Assembly (NCBI GenBank): GCA_003562475.1 | Contig: PWUU01000011.1 | Location: forward strand, 1 to 54,790 | Reading direction: 5' to 3' | From: Dehalococcoidia bacterium | GTDB lineage: Bacteria > Chloroflexota > Dehalococcoidia > GIF9 > AB-539-J10 | DNA: 54,790 nucleotides | Shown: piece by piece, positions 17,434-29,634 of the stretch | Layout: each line of letters opens with the position of its first letter | Position numbering within the stretch: position 1 is the first letter of the stretch | The notes under the pieces: generated by a model | What the model was told of the DNA's origin: nothing | Databases searched by the model: none | Seen by the model: only the letters and a program-made list of their open reading frames with translations | Translations under genes and position numbers: made by a program

Positions 17434-18489
17434 TCAACTTTCTTCCCACAGCCCTGGCTGCTTTGAGGTCTTGGCACTGTAGGAAATCCCCAGGTGTGCA
17501 TACGCGAGCCGTGATGCCACCCGTCCCCTCGGGGTCCTGTCGATGAAGCCCAGTTGCAGCAAGTACGGTTCATAGACATCGGTTATCGTATCAGCATCCT
17601 CGCTCACTGATGCCGCGATCGTGTCTAACCCAACCGGACCTCCGTCGAACTTGTTGACGATGGTGCGAAGAATCTTGTGATCGACTTCGTCCAGGCCTAT
17701 CGAGTCTATCTCAAGCCGCGCCAGCCCTTCTACCGCAGTCTCTTCGGAGATGGTGCCATCACCAACCACCTCCGTGAAGTCGCGCAGTCTGCGAAGCAGC
17801 CTGTTGGCCACCCTGGGGGTGCCTCTCGATCGGCATGCGATGTGTCCTAATCCAACGTCGTCGGCCGCCATTCGCATGATAGCAGCAGAGCGCTTGAGGA
17901 TAAGAAGAATCGAGTCTTCGTCGTAGAAATCGAGGTGACACGCGATGCCGAAGCGGTCACGCAGAGGAGGACTCAGCAACGAGTAACGCGTAGTTGCGCC
18001 AACCAGTGTGAAGGGTGGCAGGCTCAGCCTCAGTCCTCTGGCACCCGGCCCCTTGCCGAGGAAGATATCGAAAAAGAAATCCTCCATCGCAGGGTAGAGC
18101 TTCTCCTCGACCAATCGGCTCAGCCTGTGCACTTCATCGATGAAGATGACCTCACCTTCCTCCAGATTGGTGAGGATCGCAGCAAGGTCACCCGGGCGTT
18201 CTATCGCCGGGCCCGACGTCACTTTGATGCTGACGCCCAGTTCAGCCGCGATGATGTGTGCGAGAGTAGTCTTTCCCAGTCCAGGGGGACCATGGAGCAA
18301 TGTGTGGTCAAGCGGCTCGCCACGCTTCTTGGCCGCAGCGATTGCTATGCCCAGCTGCTCCTTGACTTTCGACTGGCCAATGAAGTCATCAAGTCGTTGA
18401 GGACGCAGGCTGGATTCAGCCGGTGCATCCTCAACAACTGACTCTCCAGATACTACCCGCTTACCCTCTCCGGGCGCTCCATGAGCCAT
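17434..18489 (-). CDS. ruvB: Holliday junction DNA helicase RuvB
   Basis: AAA+ motor that drives branch migration with RuvA (351 aa). N-terminal [12 protein letters not shown], Walker [13 protein letters not shown] (about residues 66-77), Walker [11 protein letters not shown], sensor segment [19 protein letters not shown] and the C-terminal winged-helix with [16 protein letters not shown] and RTPRGR. No clear ribosome-binding site precedes ATG 18489. ruvA and ruvC are not in the window. It lies downstream of rpoC, 45 bp away, so it may be cotranscribed. Confidence 0.97.
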   Translation of the reverse strand: MAHGAPGEGKRVVSGESVVEDAPAESSLRPQRLDDFIGQSKVKEQLGIAIAAAKKRGEPLDHTLLHGPPGLGKTTLAHIIAAELGVSIKVTSGPAIERPGDLAAILTNLEEGEVIFIDEVHRLSRLVEEKLYPAMEDFFFDIFLGKGPGARGLRLSLPPFTLVGATTRYSLLSPPLRDRFGIACHLDFYDEDSILLILKRSAAIMRMAADDVGLGHIACRSRGTPRVANRLLRRLRDFTEVVGDGTISEETAVEGLARLEIDSIGLDEVDHKILRTIVNKFDGGPVGLDTIAASVSEDADTITDVYEPYLLQLGFIDRTPRGRVASRLAYAHLGISYSAKTSKQPGLWEES

Positions 18490-18534
18490 ACGAACGCACT
18501 ACCCGTATACCCGAGATGCTGCTGCAACACATCC

Positions 18535-21500
18535 TCACGAGAGGAGTCCCATAGGTTCCTGTTCTTCGGCCGGTGCCACAGTCAACCTCGCTGGCTTCGA
18601 TACCCCTTGAGATGGAATCAGTTTGCCGAGGATGACGTTCTCTTTCAAGCCCCGCAGTTTGTCGATCTTGCCACGCAGCGCGGCAGCGGCGAGTACTCTG
18701 TTCGTCTCCTGGAATGATGCCGCCGCAAGCCAGCTGTCCTTGTTGAGACTTGCCCTGGTGATACCGAGCAATACAGCCTGAGCGGTCGCGGGCTCACCAC
18801 CTTCGGCCAGCACTCTGACATTGACATCCTCGTAATCGAACCGATCAACCAGCTCACCGGGGAGAAGCTCACTATCACCGGAAGAGAGCACTTCAACCCG
18901 CCTCAGCATTTGCCGGACGATGGTGGCGACATGCTTGTCGTGAATGCTCACACCCTGCGAGCAGTACACTCTCTGAATCTCATCGATGATGTACTGTTGA
19001 GTTGCCTCCTTGCCCATTATGCGCAGGATTGAGTGGGGGTTGATCACGCCCTCGGTCAATTGCTGGCCAATGCGTACCGTGTCGCCAGTCTGAACAGTCA
19101 GCCTCACACCCGCCGGTATGGGGTACTCACGTTCCTCCGTCTCCGTGTATCGGACGCGCACCATGCCTTCCTCAACACGCGCACGGCCGGAAACGCGCGC
19201 TACACCATCGTGGTCGATAACCGTCGGCACCTGTGCATCACCCTCACCATCGAGAGTAGGGGGACGATAGAGCAGCATTCCGACATCGACCAGCTGGCCG
19301 TCTTCAACGGCCACATCCGCACCAGCCGGGACCGGATACTCTTCCTCGAACTCCGTGGAATTGCTGATCTTCACCACGCGGCCCTGCTCGGTCTCTATGA
19401 TTTCCGCAACTCCGTCGATAGCCGTCAGCACCGAGCGCCCTTTCGGAGTGCGCGCCTCGAACAACTCTTCCACCCGCGGGAGACCCGTTGTGATGTCGGA
19501 ACCGACAACACCACCCGTGTGGAACGTTCGGAGGGTCAACTGCGTGCCAGGTTCACCAATGCTCTGCGCGGCGATCACTCCCACTGCAGTACCGATCTTG
19601 GCAAGACTGCGAGTGGCAAGGTCTCTACCGTAGCAGTACTGGCAGATGCCGAAGCGGCAGCGACAATTCAGTGGTGACCGCACGTAGACACGATCGATCC
19701 CGGCTTCCACGATCAGGCGAGCCCTGTCTTCGTCGATCTCCCTATTCCGTTCTACGATGACCTCTCCCGTACGGGGATCGCTTACCGCCTTGGCCGCCAG
19801 GTAGCCAAGCATCCGCTCGCCGAACGGAGGCAGTGTCCCTCCGCTGCGTTCAGCAACAATCCACGTGCCCTCGGTCGTTTCACAATCCACCTCGGTCACT
19901 ATGACGTCCTGCGACACGTCGACAAGGCGTCTGGTCAGGTATCCGCTGTCTGATGTGCGCAGTGCTGTGTCCGCAAGACCCTTCCTCGCACCATGCGTCG
20001 AGATGAAATACTCCATCGGCGAGAGACCCTCACGAAAGCTTGCCTTGATCGGGTAGTCGATGATCTTGCCAGACGGGTCGGTCATCAGTCCGCGCATCCC
20101 GGCCATCTGCCGGATCTGTGAGATGTTACCCTTCGCGCCAGAGGTCGCCATCATGTAGATGGGACCATAGCGATCCAGGGAGCTGGACACATCTTCCAGT
20201 ATCTTGTCGGTCGCTTCCATCCACACCTGGACGACGTTCTCATAACGCTCGTCCTCCGTGATGAAGCCCCGGGCATATTGATCCTCAATGATTCCAACCT
20301 GTTCATCAGCCTCACGCAGTATCTCGGCCTTGTGAGGTGGCTCCTCGATGTCGCTCATTGCGATAGATACACCCGACCGCGTCGCATAGTTGAATCCCAG
20401 CTCTTTCATGTTGTCCAGCACCGCCGCTGTAGCCTCATGACCAAGCACCCGAACACAGTCCGAGACAAGCCCACGAATTGCGGACTTGTTCATGGTCTTA
20501 TTCTGAAAGGGTATCTGCGGCGGCAGCGCGTCGTTGAAGACGATGCGGCCCACCGTGGTCTGCATCAGCTCTCCATTATGTCTCACCCGGACTTCTGCCC
20601 CGAGATCGACAACCCCTAGCTCATAGGCAAACCTGGCATCTTCGAGGCTGCTGAACACCTTACCCTCACCCTTTGCGTTCGCCTTCGGGATGGTGAGGTA
20701 GTAGCACCCCAGCACGATATCCAGACTTGGAGAAGTGACCGGCAAGCCATTGCTCGGCAGGAGCATGTTGTACACGCTGAGCATGCGCTCCCGTACCTCC
20801 TGAATAGCCGCCCTGGACAGTGGCACGTGTACCGCCATCTGGTCGCCATCGAAGTCCGCATTGAAGGCAGCACACACGAGAGGATGCAACTGGAACGCAT
20901 CTCCGTCGATGAGCACCGGTTCAAACGCCTGAATACTGAGGCGATGGAGCGTCGGCGCGCGGTTGAGCATCACCGGTCGCTCCTTCACCACCTCCTGCAA
21001 CAGGTCCCATACTTCCGGACGGGCTCGTTCCACCTGCCTTCGGGCTACCTTCACATTGTTGGCGTAGCCTCTCTCCATCAACTTGTGCATGATGAAAGGC
21101 TTGAATAACTCGAGCGCGACCCGGCGTGGAATCCCACACTGGTGCAGTTTGAGCTCCGGACCGACCACGATCACGGAACGACCACTGTAGTCGACACGCT
21201 TGCCCAGCAGGTTCTGTCTGAACCTCCCCTGTTTGCCCGCCAGCATCGCAGACAGAGACTTCAATGCATGGTTGTTACCAGTCGTGACCACACGGCCACG
21301 CCGCCCATTATCCACCAGTGCGTCCACAGCCTCCTGGAGCATGCGCTTCTCATTGCGCACGATAGCCTCAGGTGCCCCCAGGTTCATGAGGCGGCGGAGG
21401 CGGTTGTTCCGGTTGATGACTCTTCGGTACAGATCATTAAGATCGCTGATCACAAATCTGCCACCATCGAGTTGCACAACTGGTCGCAGGGAAGGGGGCA

Positions 21501-22266
21501 GCACCGGGAGGACAGTAAGGATCATCCATTCCGGTCTGTTGCCACTGTCACGCAATGCTTCGACGAGCTGCAGCTTCTTGCTCAGCTTTTCGTACATCTG
21601 CCGCGACGCGGTTCGTATGTCCTCCAGCAGCCTGTCGTGCAGTTTCTCGATATCCAGTCCACGCAGCACTTCAAGGACCGCCTCGGCACCCATGCCAGCC
21701 TGGAAGAAATCGCCGCACATGTCCTTCAGCTCGCGGTACTCCTCTTCTGTCAGCAACTGGTTGCTCTTGATGCTCCGAATATTCTCCGCAGCCTCTCCTT
21801 TTCCCTGCTCCATGAGGTCTTTCGCTTTGACCTCAATGCCCTCCTCGTCGACCGATGTCACGAGGTACCGTGCGAAATAGATGACTGATTCAAGGTTCTT
21901 CGGAGAGAGATCCAGGAGAATGCCCAGCCAGCAGGGGATGAGCTTCGCAAACCATATGTGGGTCACGGGCGCTGCCAGCTCTATGTGCCCCATGCGCTCC
22001 CGACGCACACTGGAGTGGGCTACCTCAACACCGCACTTATCACATATGACGCCCTTGTAGCGGATCTTCTTGTACTTGCCACAATGACACTCATAGTCCT
22101 TCACCGGTCCGAAAATGCGCTCGCAGAAGAGCCCATCTCGCTCCGGCTTGAGAGTCCGGTAGTTGATGGTCTCCGCCTTGGTTACCTCGCCATGCGACCA
22201 ACTGCGAATCTGGTCAGGCGAAGCCAGACTTATCTGGATGGCGCTAATGTCGTCAAACTGAACCAT
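18535..22266 (-). CDS. rpoC: DNA-directed RNA polymerase subunit beta'
   Basis: Catalytic subunit of RNA polymerase (1243 aa). The N-terminal zinc ribbon has Cys60, Cys62, Cys75 and Cys78. The active-site [12 protein letters not shown] is near residues 467-478; the second zinc site [13 protein letters not shown] near residue 868; and the trigger-loop/bridge-helix region [19 protein letters not shown] just after. The length is compact, without large lineage insertions. It follows rpoB by 15 bp. Confidence 0.98.
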   Translation of the reverse strand: MVQFDDISAIQISLASPDQIRSWSHGEVTKAETINYRTLKPERDGLFCERIFGPVKDYECHCGKYKKIRYKGVICDKCGVEVAHSSVRRERMGHIELAAPVTHIWFAKLIPCWLGILLDLSPKNLESVIYFARYLVTSVDEEGIEVKAKDLMEQGKGEAAENIRSIKSNQLLTEEEYRELKDMCGDFFQAGMGAEAVLEVLRGLDIEKLHDRLLEDIRTASRQMYEKLSKKLQLVEALRDSGNRPEWMILTVLPVLPPSLRPVVQLDGGRFVISDLNDLYRRVINRNNRLRRLMNLGAPEAIVRNEKRMLQEAVDALVDNGRRGRVVTTGNNHALKSLSAMLAGKQGRFRQNLLGKRVDYSGRSVIVVGPELKLHQCGIPRRVALELFKPFIMHKLMERGYANNVKVARRQVERARPEVWDLLQEVVKERPVMLNRAPTLHRLSIQAFEPVLIDGDAFQLHPLVCAAFNADFDGDQMAVHVPLSRAAIQEVRERMLSVYNMLLPSNGLPVTSPSLDIVLGCYYLTIPKANAKGEGKVFSSLEDARFAYELGVVDLGAEVRVRHNGELMQTTVGRIVFNDALPPQIPFQNKTMNKSAIRGLVSDCVRVLGHEATAAVLDNMKELGFNYATRSGVSIAMSDIEEPPHKAEILREADEQVGIIEDQYARGFITEDERYENVVQVWMEATDKILEDVSSSLDRYGPIYMMATSGAKGNISQIRQMAGMRGLMTDPSGKIIDYPIKASFREGLSPMEYFISTHGARKGLADTALRTSDSGYLTRRLVDVSQDVIVTEVDCETTEGTWIVAERSGGTLPPFGERMLGYLAAKAVSDPRTGEVIVERNREIDEDRARLIVEAGIDRVYVRSPLNCRCRFGICQYCYGRDLATRSLAKIGTAVGVIAAQSIGEPGTQLTLRTFHTGGVVGSDITTGLPRVEELFEARTPKGRSVLTAIDGVAEIIETEQGRVVKISNSTEFEEEYPVPAGADVAVEDGQLVDVGMLLYRPPTLDGEGDAQVPTVIDHDGVARVSGRARVEEGMVRVRYTETEEREYPIPAGVRLTVQTGDTVRIGQQLTEGVINPHSILRIMGKEATQQYIIDEIQRVYCSQGVSIHDKHVATIVRQMLRRVEVLSSGDSELLPGELVDRFDYEDVNVRVLAEGGEPATAQAVLLGITRASLNKDSWLAAASFQETNRVLAAAALRGKIDKLRGLKENVILGKLIPSQGVSKPARLTVAPAEEQEPMGLLS

Positions 22267-22281
22267 TATGCAGACCTCTCT

Positions 22282-25200
22282 CTACAGTCTCGCTTTGAAG
22301 CGAGGCTTCACATCACCTGTGATATTGATTCTTTCCTCCTCTTCATTGAGGAGCTCCACGGCAAATCCCATCGCCCGGAGTTCCATGAACAGCACTTTGC
22401 ACGCTTCCGGAATGCTGGGGCTCTGGACATCCTCGTTCTTAATGATGGACTCATACGCCCGAGCACGTCCTACGATATCGTCGGACTTCACTGTCAGCAT
22501 TTCCTGCAGCGTGTGTGCGGCGCCGTAGCCTTCGAGCGCCCACACCTCCATTTCTCCAAACCGCTGGCCGCCGAACTGAGCCTTGCCACCGAGCGGTTGT
22601 TGAGTGATGAGCGAGTAAGGGCCGGTGGATCTGGCATGCACCTTGTCCTCGACGAGATGGATGAGCTTCATCATGTACACGCCGCCAATTGTGACCGGCT
22701 GATCGAATGGTTCGCCGGTCTTCCCGTCCCTGACCACCATTTTCCCGAACGTTGGCGGATAAACCCTGCGCTCGTCGCAAATCTTCTTGGCAAGTGTCTC
22801 CAGCTCTTCATCCGAGGCACGTCTTGCCTCGATTCCCAGGGACTCCAACCAGAGGCACAGCGCAACGCGCTTGGCAACACCCGGGCGGCTCCCATCCATG
22901 ATCTCATCCGGGTCAAATCCCTTCTCCGACAGCCATGCGCGCAGCTTCTCGAGGTCCACCGCGCAGGCAACCTTGGGATCGATATTCACTGCCTGCGCCC
23001 GCCAGGCCATCCATACTCGACTCAGCTCATCCTCTATTTGTGCGGAGCTGGCGCCACCAAAAATCGGATTGACAGCGCGGAAACCAAAGACGCGCGCAGC
23101 CCAACCAAGATGCGACTCCAACACCTGCCCAATATTCATTCTCGACGGCACTCCAAGCGGATTGAGAACGATATCGACGGGTGTGCCATCAGGAAGAAAG
23201 GGCATATCCTCCTCGGGCAGCACGATCGAGACTACACCTTTGTTTCCATGTCGGCCGGACATCTTATCGCCAATCGAGAGCTTTCGTCGCTGGACGACCC
23301 ACACACGAACAAGACGATTAACGCCAGCCGGCAGTTCATCGTGACTCTCACGAGAGAATACCCGCATCGACAGCACACGTCCTCTCGCGCCGGGAGGCAT
23401 CCTCAGAGAGCTATCCTTCACATCACGAACCTTCTCTCCAAAGATGGCCCTGAGGAGCTTCTCTTCGGTGGAGGGCTCCGTCTCTCCCTTGGGCGTTATC
23501 TTCCCAACCAGGATATCCCCCGATTTCACCTCTGCACCGATACGGACGATTCCCTCCTCATCGAGGTTTCCAAGGCTGTCTTCGCTGACATTCGGTATAT
23601 CCCGCGTGATCTCTTCGGGGCCAAGCTTGGTGTTTCGCTCCTGAGTCTCATACTTCTCAATGTGAATCGAGGTGTAGACATCGTCCTTGACCAGTCGGTT
23701 GCTCACGATGATAGCATCTTCGTAGTTGTAACCACGCCAGCTCATGAAGGCACAGACCACATTTCGACCCAGTGCCAGCTGGCCATCCTGAAGTGACGAA
23801 CTATCGACCAGGATCTGGCCTACCTCGACTCGATCTCCTTTGCAAACGCGCGGGCGCTGGTCGATACAGGTGCCCTGATTCGTCCGGACAAACCGCTCCA
23901 GCTTGTACGTGTGGTTATCACCCCGGTCATCCTGGACGACGATCTGCGAACCGGTAACCGAGGTCACCGTTCCGTTGCAGTCGGAGAACAGCGCCTGTCC
24001 GCTGTAACGCGCCACCTCATTCTCCATTCCCGTGGACACCAGGGGAGCTTCAGGACGAAGCAAGGGCACCCCCTGGCGCTGCATGTTGGAGCCCATGAGC
24101 GCTCTATTGGCATCATCATGCTCGAGAAAGGGAATGAGTGCCGCAGACACACTGAAGATCTGCTTCGGCGAGACGTCCATCAGGTCGACCTTGTCCTGCG
24201 CCTCGCGAAAATAGCGTGCACCCCGTTTCACATCGACACGTTCGTCCACGAATTCGCCGTACTCGTTGAGCCTCACATTGGCTTCGGCGATGCTGTACTG
24301 CTCCTCTTCATCCGCTGTGAGATTCTGAACTTCCGTCGACACGTATGATGCAACGCTGACCTGCCGCGGGGACAGCGCAGCAATGCTTTGCGCCAGTTCC
24401 TCGTCGACCCGAACCCCTGCCTTGGCAACCACGGTGCCATCATCCGCTGCCACATCCTGTCTCAAGAGCCTCCCCACCAGCTCCTTCGAGTCCGAGGAGA
24501 CCTCATACACCACTTTGCGATATGGAGTCTCGACGAAACCAAACTTGTTAATAGAGGCGTACGTTGCGAGCGTTCCAATGAGCCCGATATTCGGACCTTC
24601 CGGCGTCTCAATAGGACAGAGCCGGCCATAGTGAGATGGATGTACATCCCTCACCTCGAATCCAGCCCTGTCGCGCGACAGTCCTCCCGGGCCCATTGCC
24701 GACAGGCGGCGCTTGTGCGTCAGCTCGGCAAGAGGATTCGTCTGATCCATGAACTGCGAGAGCTGAGAGCGGCCGAAGAATTCCTTGATTGCCGCTGTCA
24801 CCGGCCGGATGTTGATGAGCGCCGAAGGGGTAGCAGCCTCGGATCCAAGAATACTCATTCTTTCCTTGACCGCACGTTCAAGGCGCAGCAAACCAACGCG
24901 GAACTGATTCTGCAACAGGAAGCCAACGCCCTGCGCCCGCCGATTGCCAAGGTGATCGATATCATCGGGCGTCTCGCGGCCGTTATTCAGAAGTATTATG
25001 TGGCTCACGATCTGCACGAGATCATCAGGCGTGAGGCCAAGATAATCGCTGGGCACTTCCACACCCAGCTTCTTGTTAAGCTTGTAGCGTCCCACCTCTC
25101 CGAGGCTGTACCGCCGGGGATTGAACAGGAAGTTGTTGAGCAATGTCTTGGCGCTGTTGAGACTCGGCGGTTCACCGGAAGACAGCTTGCGGTAGATGTC

Positions 25201-25929
25201 AACCAGCGCGTCGGAGTGACTCCGAATGAGAGGGTCACGCTCGATAGTCGAGGCGATGTACCGGTGGTCCGGAGCATTGTCGACATCCTCGAACAGGTTA
25301 AGCAGGTCATCATCGGTGCTGTACTTCTGATCCACCGCACGCAGCAGTGTGGTCGCAGTAAGTTTGCGTTTGCCGCTCACACGCACCGACAGGACACTTC
25401 GGCTCGAAGTATCGAAATCCAACCACGCCCCTCGTTCGGCCACAAGCTTCCCAAAGCCGAGTTGACGACCACTTACCGGATCTCTCGCAAGCGTGAAATA
25501 GACCCCGGGGAAGCGCGTCAGCTGACTCACCACCACTCGCTCGGCACCGGAGATAACAAACGTACCCGCATCGGTCATCAGCGGGAAATCTCCGAAGAAC
25601 AGCCGCTCTTCCTTTATCTCGCCCGTCTCCTTGATGAGAAGCCGCACAAGTACGCGAAGAGGCGCAGAGTATGTCATGCCCCGTTCGAGACACTCTTCCA
25701 CAGAATGTTTGGGTTTATCGAATTCGAAGTCGACGAAATGCAACTCCAGCCGGTTACGCGTATAATCACGAATCGGCGATACTTCTTCAAACAGCTTGGT
25801 CAGCCCTTCCTTCTGGAACCACTCAAACGACTCCACCTGGACTCTGACGAGGTTTGGCACATCGATCAGTTCAGGGTGTTGGGCGAATGAACGGACGACA
25901 GGACTGGATGGAGCAGAACTCAAAGGCAT
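22282..25929 (-). CDS. rpoB: DNA-directed RNA polymerase subunit beta
   Basis: Second-largest RNA polymerase subunit (1215 aa). The rifampicin-binding cluster reads [28 protein letters not shown] in order (about residues 384-411), followed by the Pro-Glu-Gly segment [29 protein letters not shown] and [20 protein letters not shown] segments follow. Rifampicin-contact residues look wild type. GTAGGAG precedes ATG 25929. rpoB-rpoC are adjacent, with a near-consensus promoter about 115 bp upstream; ribosomal protein genes (rplJL) are not next to them. Confidence 0.98.
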   Translation of the reverse strand: MPLSSAPSSPVVRSFAQHPELIDVPNLVRVQVESFEWFQKEGLTKLFEEVSPIRDYTRNRLELHFVDFEFDKPKHSVEECLERGMTYSAPLRVLVRLLIKETGEIKEERLFFGDFPLMTDAGTFVISGAERVVVSQLTRFPGVYFTLARDPVSGRQLGFGKLVAERGAWLDFDTSSRSVLSVRVSGKRKLTATTLLRAVDQKYSTDDDLLNLFEDVDNAPDHRYIASTIERDPLIRSHSDALVDIYRKLSSGEPPSLNSAKTLLNNFLFNPRRYSLGEVGRYKLNKKLGVEVPSDYLGLTPDDLVQIVSHIILLNNGRETPDDIDHLGNRRAQGVGFLLQNQFRVGLLRLERAVKERMSILGSEAATPSALINIRPVTAAIKEFFGRSQLSQFMDQTNPLAELTHKRRLSAMGPGGLSRDRAGFEVRDVHPSHYGRLCPIETPEGPNIGLIGTLATYASINKFGFVETPYRKVVYEVSSDSKELVGRLLRQDVAADDGTVVAKAGVRVDEELAQSIAALSPRQVSVASYVSTEVQNLTADEEEQYSIAEANVRLNEYGEFVDERVDVKRGARYFREAQDKVDLMDVSPKQIFSVSAALIPFLEHDDANRALMGSNMQRQGVPLLRPEAPLVSTGMENEVARYSGQALFSDCNGTVTSVTGSQIVVQDDRGDNHTYKLERFVRTNQGTCIDQRPRVCKGDRVEVGQILVDSSSLQDGQLALGRNVVCAFMSWRGYNYEDAIIVSNRLVKDDVYTSIHIEKYETQERNTKLGPEEITRDIPNVSEDSLGNLDEEGIVRIGAEVKSGDILVGKITPKGETEPSTEEKLLRAIFGEKVRDVKDSSLRMPPGARGRVLSMRVFSRESHDELPAGVNRLVRVWVVQRRKLSIGDKMSGRHGNKGVVSIVLPEEDMPFLPDGTPVDIVLNPLGVPSRMNIGQVLESHLGWAARVFGFRAVNPIFGGASSAQIEDELSRVWMAWRAQAVNIDPKVACAVDLEKLRAWLSEKGFDPDEIMDGSRPGVAKRVALCLWLESLGIEARRASDEELETLAKKICDERRVYPPTFGKMVVRDGKTGEPFDQPVTIGGVYMMKLIHLVEDKVHARSTGPYSLITQQPLGGKAQFGGQRFGEMEVWALEGYGAAHTLQEMLTVKSDDIVGRARAYESIIKNEDVQSPSIPEACKVLFMELRAMGFAVELLNEEEERINITGDVKPRFKARL

Positions 25930-26043
25930 AGTACACTCCTACACACACGTAGTCTTACGAATCAAGTACTCTCAAAACGCACAGCAGGGGGGAATCAGAC
26001 AGACAATGGGGAAAAGGATAGCAATTTCATGCCGTAAACAGGC

Positions 26044-26072
26044 ATTATACCATCCTGTTTCAGCGCCGTCAA
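26044..26072 (-). promoter_or_regulatory. rpoBC promoter
   Basis: Minus strand TTGACG (26072-26067), 17-bp spacer, perfect TATAAT (26049-26044). The predicted start leaves a leader of about 105 nt before rpoB at 25929. It lies just beyond the mutS stop at 26090, which ensures transcription independent of mutS. Confidence 0.85.
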
Positions 26073-26089
26073 TTTCTTGTACCGTCGGC

Positions 26090-28651
26090 CTACGCTACGT
26101 CGGACCGTCTTCTCGCCCTCTCCCGCAACCCATACAGGATTGTTATGGCCTCCAGCGGCGTCAGGGAGTCAACATCGATCTCGGCCAGCTCTTTCACCAG
26201 TCCATCATCGGCGCCGAACAGGCTGAGCTGCGTAACCGGTTCGAGCGCAGCCCTATGGACTCCTTGCCCATCACCTGCAGCCAGGCTCTCCAGGCGGTCC
26301 AGAACGTTCTGCGCACGAGCAATCACCGCTCCCGGCAATCCTGCCAGTCTTGCCACGTGAATCCCGTAACTCCTATCCGCACCTCCTGGCACGATGTGGT
26401 GGAGTAGCCGCACCTTACCGGCCTCCTCAACTACAGCAACGTTGAAGTTCCTCACGCGCGGGAGATGCTCTGCAAGCTGGACCAACTCATGATAGTGCGT
26501 CGCAAATACCGTCCTGCACCCAAGCGACGGGTGATTGTGCACATGCTCTGCGATCGCCCACGCTATAGAGACACCATCGTACGTGCTCGTACCGCGGCCA
26601 ATCTCGTCAAGCACCAGCAGCGATCTCGACGTCGCGTGGTGCAGAATATTTGCCGTCTCTATCATCTCCACCATGAAGGTCGATTGACCCGACGCAAGGT
26701 CCTCTTGAGCTCCAACCCGGGTGAATATCCGGTCGACAATTCCGATTCGTGCCGATTCTGCAGGAACGAAACTGCCCACCTGCGCCAGCAGCACGATGAG
26801 CGCTACCTGTCGCAAGTAGGTTGACTTCCCGGACATATTGGGACCGGTGAGAATTATCAGCTGCGAGTCGTTATTTGAGAGATAGACATCGTTCGGCACA
26901 AACGCGCCCTGCTCAAGCCGCGCTTCGACGATTGGATGGCGCCCGCCTCGTATGTTCAGTTCGACTCCATCATCCAGCACGGGCCTGACGTAGCCACGAC
27001 GCACGGCGACCTCGGCAAGGCTGCAGGCCACATCCACGGTGGCTACTGCACGCGCTACCTCAAGGATCGCCTCGGAGTACCCGGCGACCTGCTCGCACAC
27101 CTGGCGAAACACTGCTGTCTCAAGTTCCGTGATACGTTCGCTCGCCGTCAGCACAAGTGACTCGTACTCCTTGAGTTCAGGCGTGTAGAACCTTTCAGCA
27201 TCACTGAGCGTCTGCTTCCTCACGTAGTCTGCGGGTATCGCATGCTGGTGTGCACGGGATACTTCTATGTAGTACCCGAACACGCGGTTGTATCCCACAC
27301 GCAACGACTTGACGCCGGTCCGTTTCCGCTCACGCTGCTCGAGATCGGCAAGATACTTTCGCGCATCATTCACCTCGGCTCGCAGAGAATCCAGCTCTTC
27401 GGAGAACCCCTCCCTGATGACGCCTCCCTGGTCCAGCGCACCCGGGTTCTCGGCCATCGATGCAACCAGGAGGGACAGAACATCCTCGAGCGGGCGCATA
27501 CCCGCGAGGAGTTGGCGCGGAGCATCGACGGTTGCGTGACGCAGGAGTGGGATGGCCGCCAGACCGCCACGAAGCGCCGCGAGGTCCCTTGGCGCCGCCC
27601 GTCCGGACACTGTGCGGCCGATCAGCCTTTCCAAGTCAGGAATCTGGGCCATGGCGTGTCGCGTCTCCTGACGCCGTAGCACGCTCTCGCAGAACCACTG
27701 CACTATGTCCTGCCGTTCGCGCAATGGTTCTATCTCCAGGAGCGGTCGACCGAGCCAATTCCGAAGTTGTCTCCCGCCCATAGCCGTCTTCGTCTCGTCC
27801 AGTATCGACAGAAGAGAGAGTTCCGTCGCGCCCCAGCGACCACCCTCGAACAACTCAAGGTTGCGGATGGTCTGACCGTCAAGTGTCATAAACGAGCTGG
27901 TGGTATAGGTTGAAAGGTCGGCGATATGCCGCAGCGATTCCTTCTGCGTTTCCCCCAGATAGTGGAGAAGGGCGCCGGCAGCACGCACAGCCCGAGGCAA
28001 TCCCGCGCAGCCGAACCCTTCGAGTGTAGCGACCTGGAAGTGATCCAGCAGCAGCCTCAGCGCCACGTCCTCTTCAAACCAGTAGTCATCAACCCGCGTG
28101 ACCGGCCATCGCAACTCACCTGGCCACTCGTCCCCGGTGGCAACAAGCAGTTCGGCAGGACTCAAACGGTCGAGTTCGCACTCCATCTCAGCTACCGTCA
28201 CTTCGGTGACCACATACTGCCCTGTACTGATGTCCGCGTATGCAACCCCCGCACGGTCGCGATCCACGCACACGCTGACAAGATAGTTGTTCGTCTTCGC
28301 ACTGAGCATCCCCGGATCGATTACCGTTCCGGGAGTGACCACGCGTACTATGTCGCGCTCCACCAGCCCTTTCCCCGGGGGCGTCAGCTGTTCGCAGACA
28401 GCCACCTTGTAGCCACGACTGATCAGCCGACCGAGGTAATTGTCGAGCGCATGGTGGGGAATCCCAGCCATCGGGATCTTGTTTCCTTTACCCATCTCAC
28501 GGGCAGTGAGGACGATATCCAGCTCGCGTGACGCGATGCGTGCATCTTCGTCGAACACCTCGTAGAAGTCACCGAGACGAAAGAGGACGACCGCATCGGG
28601 GTACCGCTCCTTGAGCCGGAGATACTGTCGCCTGAGTGGGGTTATGGACAT
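26090..28651 (-). CDS. mutS: DNA mismatch repair protein MutS
   Basis: Mismatch-recognition ATPase (853 aa). The mismatch-contact motif GDFYEVF is near residue 26, in the expected F-x-E form (FYEVF). The ATPase has Walker A TGPNMSGKSTYLRQ (about residue 615) and DEIGRGTSTYDG (about 690). The frame opens further upstream, but the family N-terminus MSITPLRRQYLRLKERYPDAVV sets the start at 28651. A TACAAT element ends 7 nt before this ATG and there is no ribosome-binding site, suggesting a leaderless transcript. Stand-alone here; mutL is not adjacent. Confidence 0.97.
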   Translation of the reverse strand: MSITPLRRQYLRLKERYPDAVVLFRLGDFYEVFDEDARIASRELDIVLTAREMGKGNKIPMAGIPHHALDNYLGRLISRGYKVAVCEQLTPPGKGLVERDIVRVVTPGTVIDPGMLSAKTNNYLVSVCVDRDRAGVAYADISTGQYVVTEVTVAEMECELDRLSPAELLVATGDEWPGELRWPVTRVDDYWFEEDVALRLLLDHFQVATLEGFGCAGLPRAVRAAGALLHYLGETQKESLRHIADLSTYTTSSFMTLDGQTIRNLELFEGGRWGATELSLLSILDETKTAMGGRQLRNWLGRPLLEIEPLRERQDIVQWFCESVLRRQETRHAMAQIPDLERLIGRTVSGRAAPRDLAALRGGLAAIPLLRHATVDAPRQLLAGMRPLEDVLSLLVASMAENPGALDQGGVIREGFSEELDSLRAEVNDARKYLADLEQRERKRTGVKSLRVGYNRVFGYYIEVSRAHQHAIPADYVRKQTLSDAERFYTPELKEYESLVLTASERITELETAVFRQVCEQVAGYSEAILEVARAVATVDVACSLAEVAVRRGYVRPVLDDGVELNIRGGRHPIVEARLEQGAFVPNDVYLSNNDSQLIILTGPNMSGKSTYLRQVALIVLLAQVGSFVPAESARIGIVDRIFTRVGAQEDLASGQSTFMVEMIETANILHHATSRSLLVLDEIGRGTSTYDGVSIAWAIAEHVHNHPSLGCRTVFATHYHELVQLAEHLPRVRNFNVAVVEEAGKVRLLHHIVPGGADRSYGIHVARLAGLPGAVIARAQNVLDRLESLAAGDGQGVHRAALEPVTQLSLFGADDGLVKELAEIDVDSLTPLEAITILYGLRERARRRSDVA

Positions 28652-28658
28652 CGAGGCT

Positions 28659-28664
28659 ATTGTA
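28659..28664 (-). promoter_or_regulatory. Candidate mutS -10 element, leaderless
   Basis: Minus strand TACAAT ends seven bases before the mutS ATG. The matching -35 region (CGTTTC at 17 bp) is poor, so this is less certain than the rpsO case. Confidence 0.4.
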
Positions 28665-28679
28665 TCGCAGTACACCCCT

Positions 28680-28708
28680 TTGAAACGAAGGAATGGTGCT
28701 GCTATGAT
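28680..28708 (+). promoter_or_regulatory. ybeY promoter
   Basis: TTGAAA (28680-28685), 17-bp spacer, TATGAT (28703-28708). The predicted start near 28715 coincides with the AAGGAG that serves the TTG start at 28733. Confidence 0.65.
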
Positions 28709-28732
28709 GCCGATAAGGAGTGTCGGCGCAAG

Positions 28733-29212
28733 TTGGAAAAGGACATCTACGTCGAGATTGACTGTGCACAAGGGAATGCGCCTGATCGCTCATGGCTTGA
28801 GGCAATCGTGCGAGATGTACTGAGCGCCGAGGACGTCAAGCCGCCCTACGAGGTCAGCATCATGCTGACCAACCAGGAGAGGATCCGGGCACTGAACCAG
28901 CAGTACAGGAACATAGATGCCCCCACCGATGTTATCGCATTCTACACCGAAGACCCTTCTCTCCAGGGCCAGCGATTCGTGCTGCCCGGCGATGGAGTGC
29001 GTCACCTGGGAGATGTCGTCGTCTCCTTGCCTCAGGCGATAGAACAGGCGCAAGAACAGGGACACAGCGCCTCGAAGGAGCTCACACTTCTGGTCATCCA
29101 CGGCGTGCTTCACCTCCTGGGTTACGATCACGAGATCAGTGAGGATGCAGCGCAGATGCGTCAGAGAGAAACAACGATTCTCAAAGAGCTGGAGGGACGT
29201 CACTACAACTGA
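28733..29212 (+). CDS. ybeY: Endoribonuclease YbeY / rRNA maturation factor
   Basis: Metal-dependent single-strand endoribonuclease of 16S rRNA maturation and ribosome quality control (159 aa). Signature HGVLHLLGYDH near residues 123-133 with three zinc-binding His; NIDAPTDVIAFY and HLGDVVVSL also match. The start is TTG 28733, with AAGGAG upstream and no better in-frame codon. Divergent from mutS; followed by a GYD-domain gene 97 bp downstream. Confidence 0.95.
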   Translation: MEKDIYVEIDCAQGNAPDRSWLEAIVRDVLSAEDVKPPYEVSIMLTNQERIRALNQQYRNIDAPTDVIAFYTEDPSLQGQRFVLPGDGVRHLGDVVVSLPQAIEQAQEQGHSASKELTLLVIHGVLHLLGYDHEISEDAAQMRQRETTILKELEGRHYN

Positions 29213-29308
29213 CTGGAACACCCTGATGGCGCTGGACTCATGTGACTATCTCCGCTGGCAGGCCCGGGCGGGATTGTACGTTGCAGAGTGCTGGTGTGGA
29301 GGTGACGA

Positions 29309-29593
29309 ATGGCGAAGTTTGTGATGCTCACAACCCTCACTGACGAGGGAAGAAAGACGCTTAAGGACAACCCGGAACGACTTCGAGAGGTAAACAAAGA
29401 GGTCGAATCCATGGGAGCAAAGGTGCTGGCGCAGTACGCGCTGCTTGGCCCGTACGATTTCGTGAATATACTGGAGGCGCCCAGCAACGAGGCCATCTCC
29501 CGAATAGCCATATCCCTGGGGGCGCGCGGCACCGTGCAAACCCTGACGTTGGCGGCGATCGAAGTCGACGAGCTAATTCGGAATCTGAAGTAG
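29309..29593 (+). CDS. GYD domain protein
   Basis: Small 94-aa ferredoxin-like-fold protein of the GYD family. FVMLTTLTDEGRKTLKDNPERL at the N-terminus and LGPYDFVNILEAPSNEAI carry the family G-[PR]-YD motif. Biochemical function is unknown. The ribosome-binding site GGAGGTGA precedes ATG 29309. It converges with gmk. Confidence 0.9.
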   Translation: MAKFVMLTTLTDEGRKTLKDNPERLREVNKEVESMGAKVLAQYALLGPYDFVNILEAPSNEAISRIAISLGARGTVQTLTLAAIEVDELIRNLK

Positions 29594-29634
29594 TACGGCA
29601 TGCACCCGCCCGGGCCGCAGGCCTTGCCATCTCT

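Noticed and set aside
24388..25890. 500-codon plus-strand frame opposite rpoB
   Set aside because: Shadow of rpoB; no recognisable domain and the opposite strand is certain.
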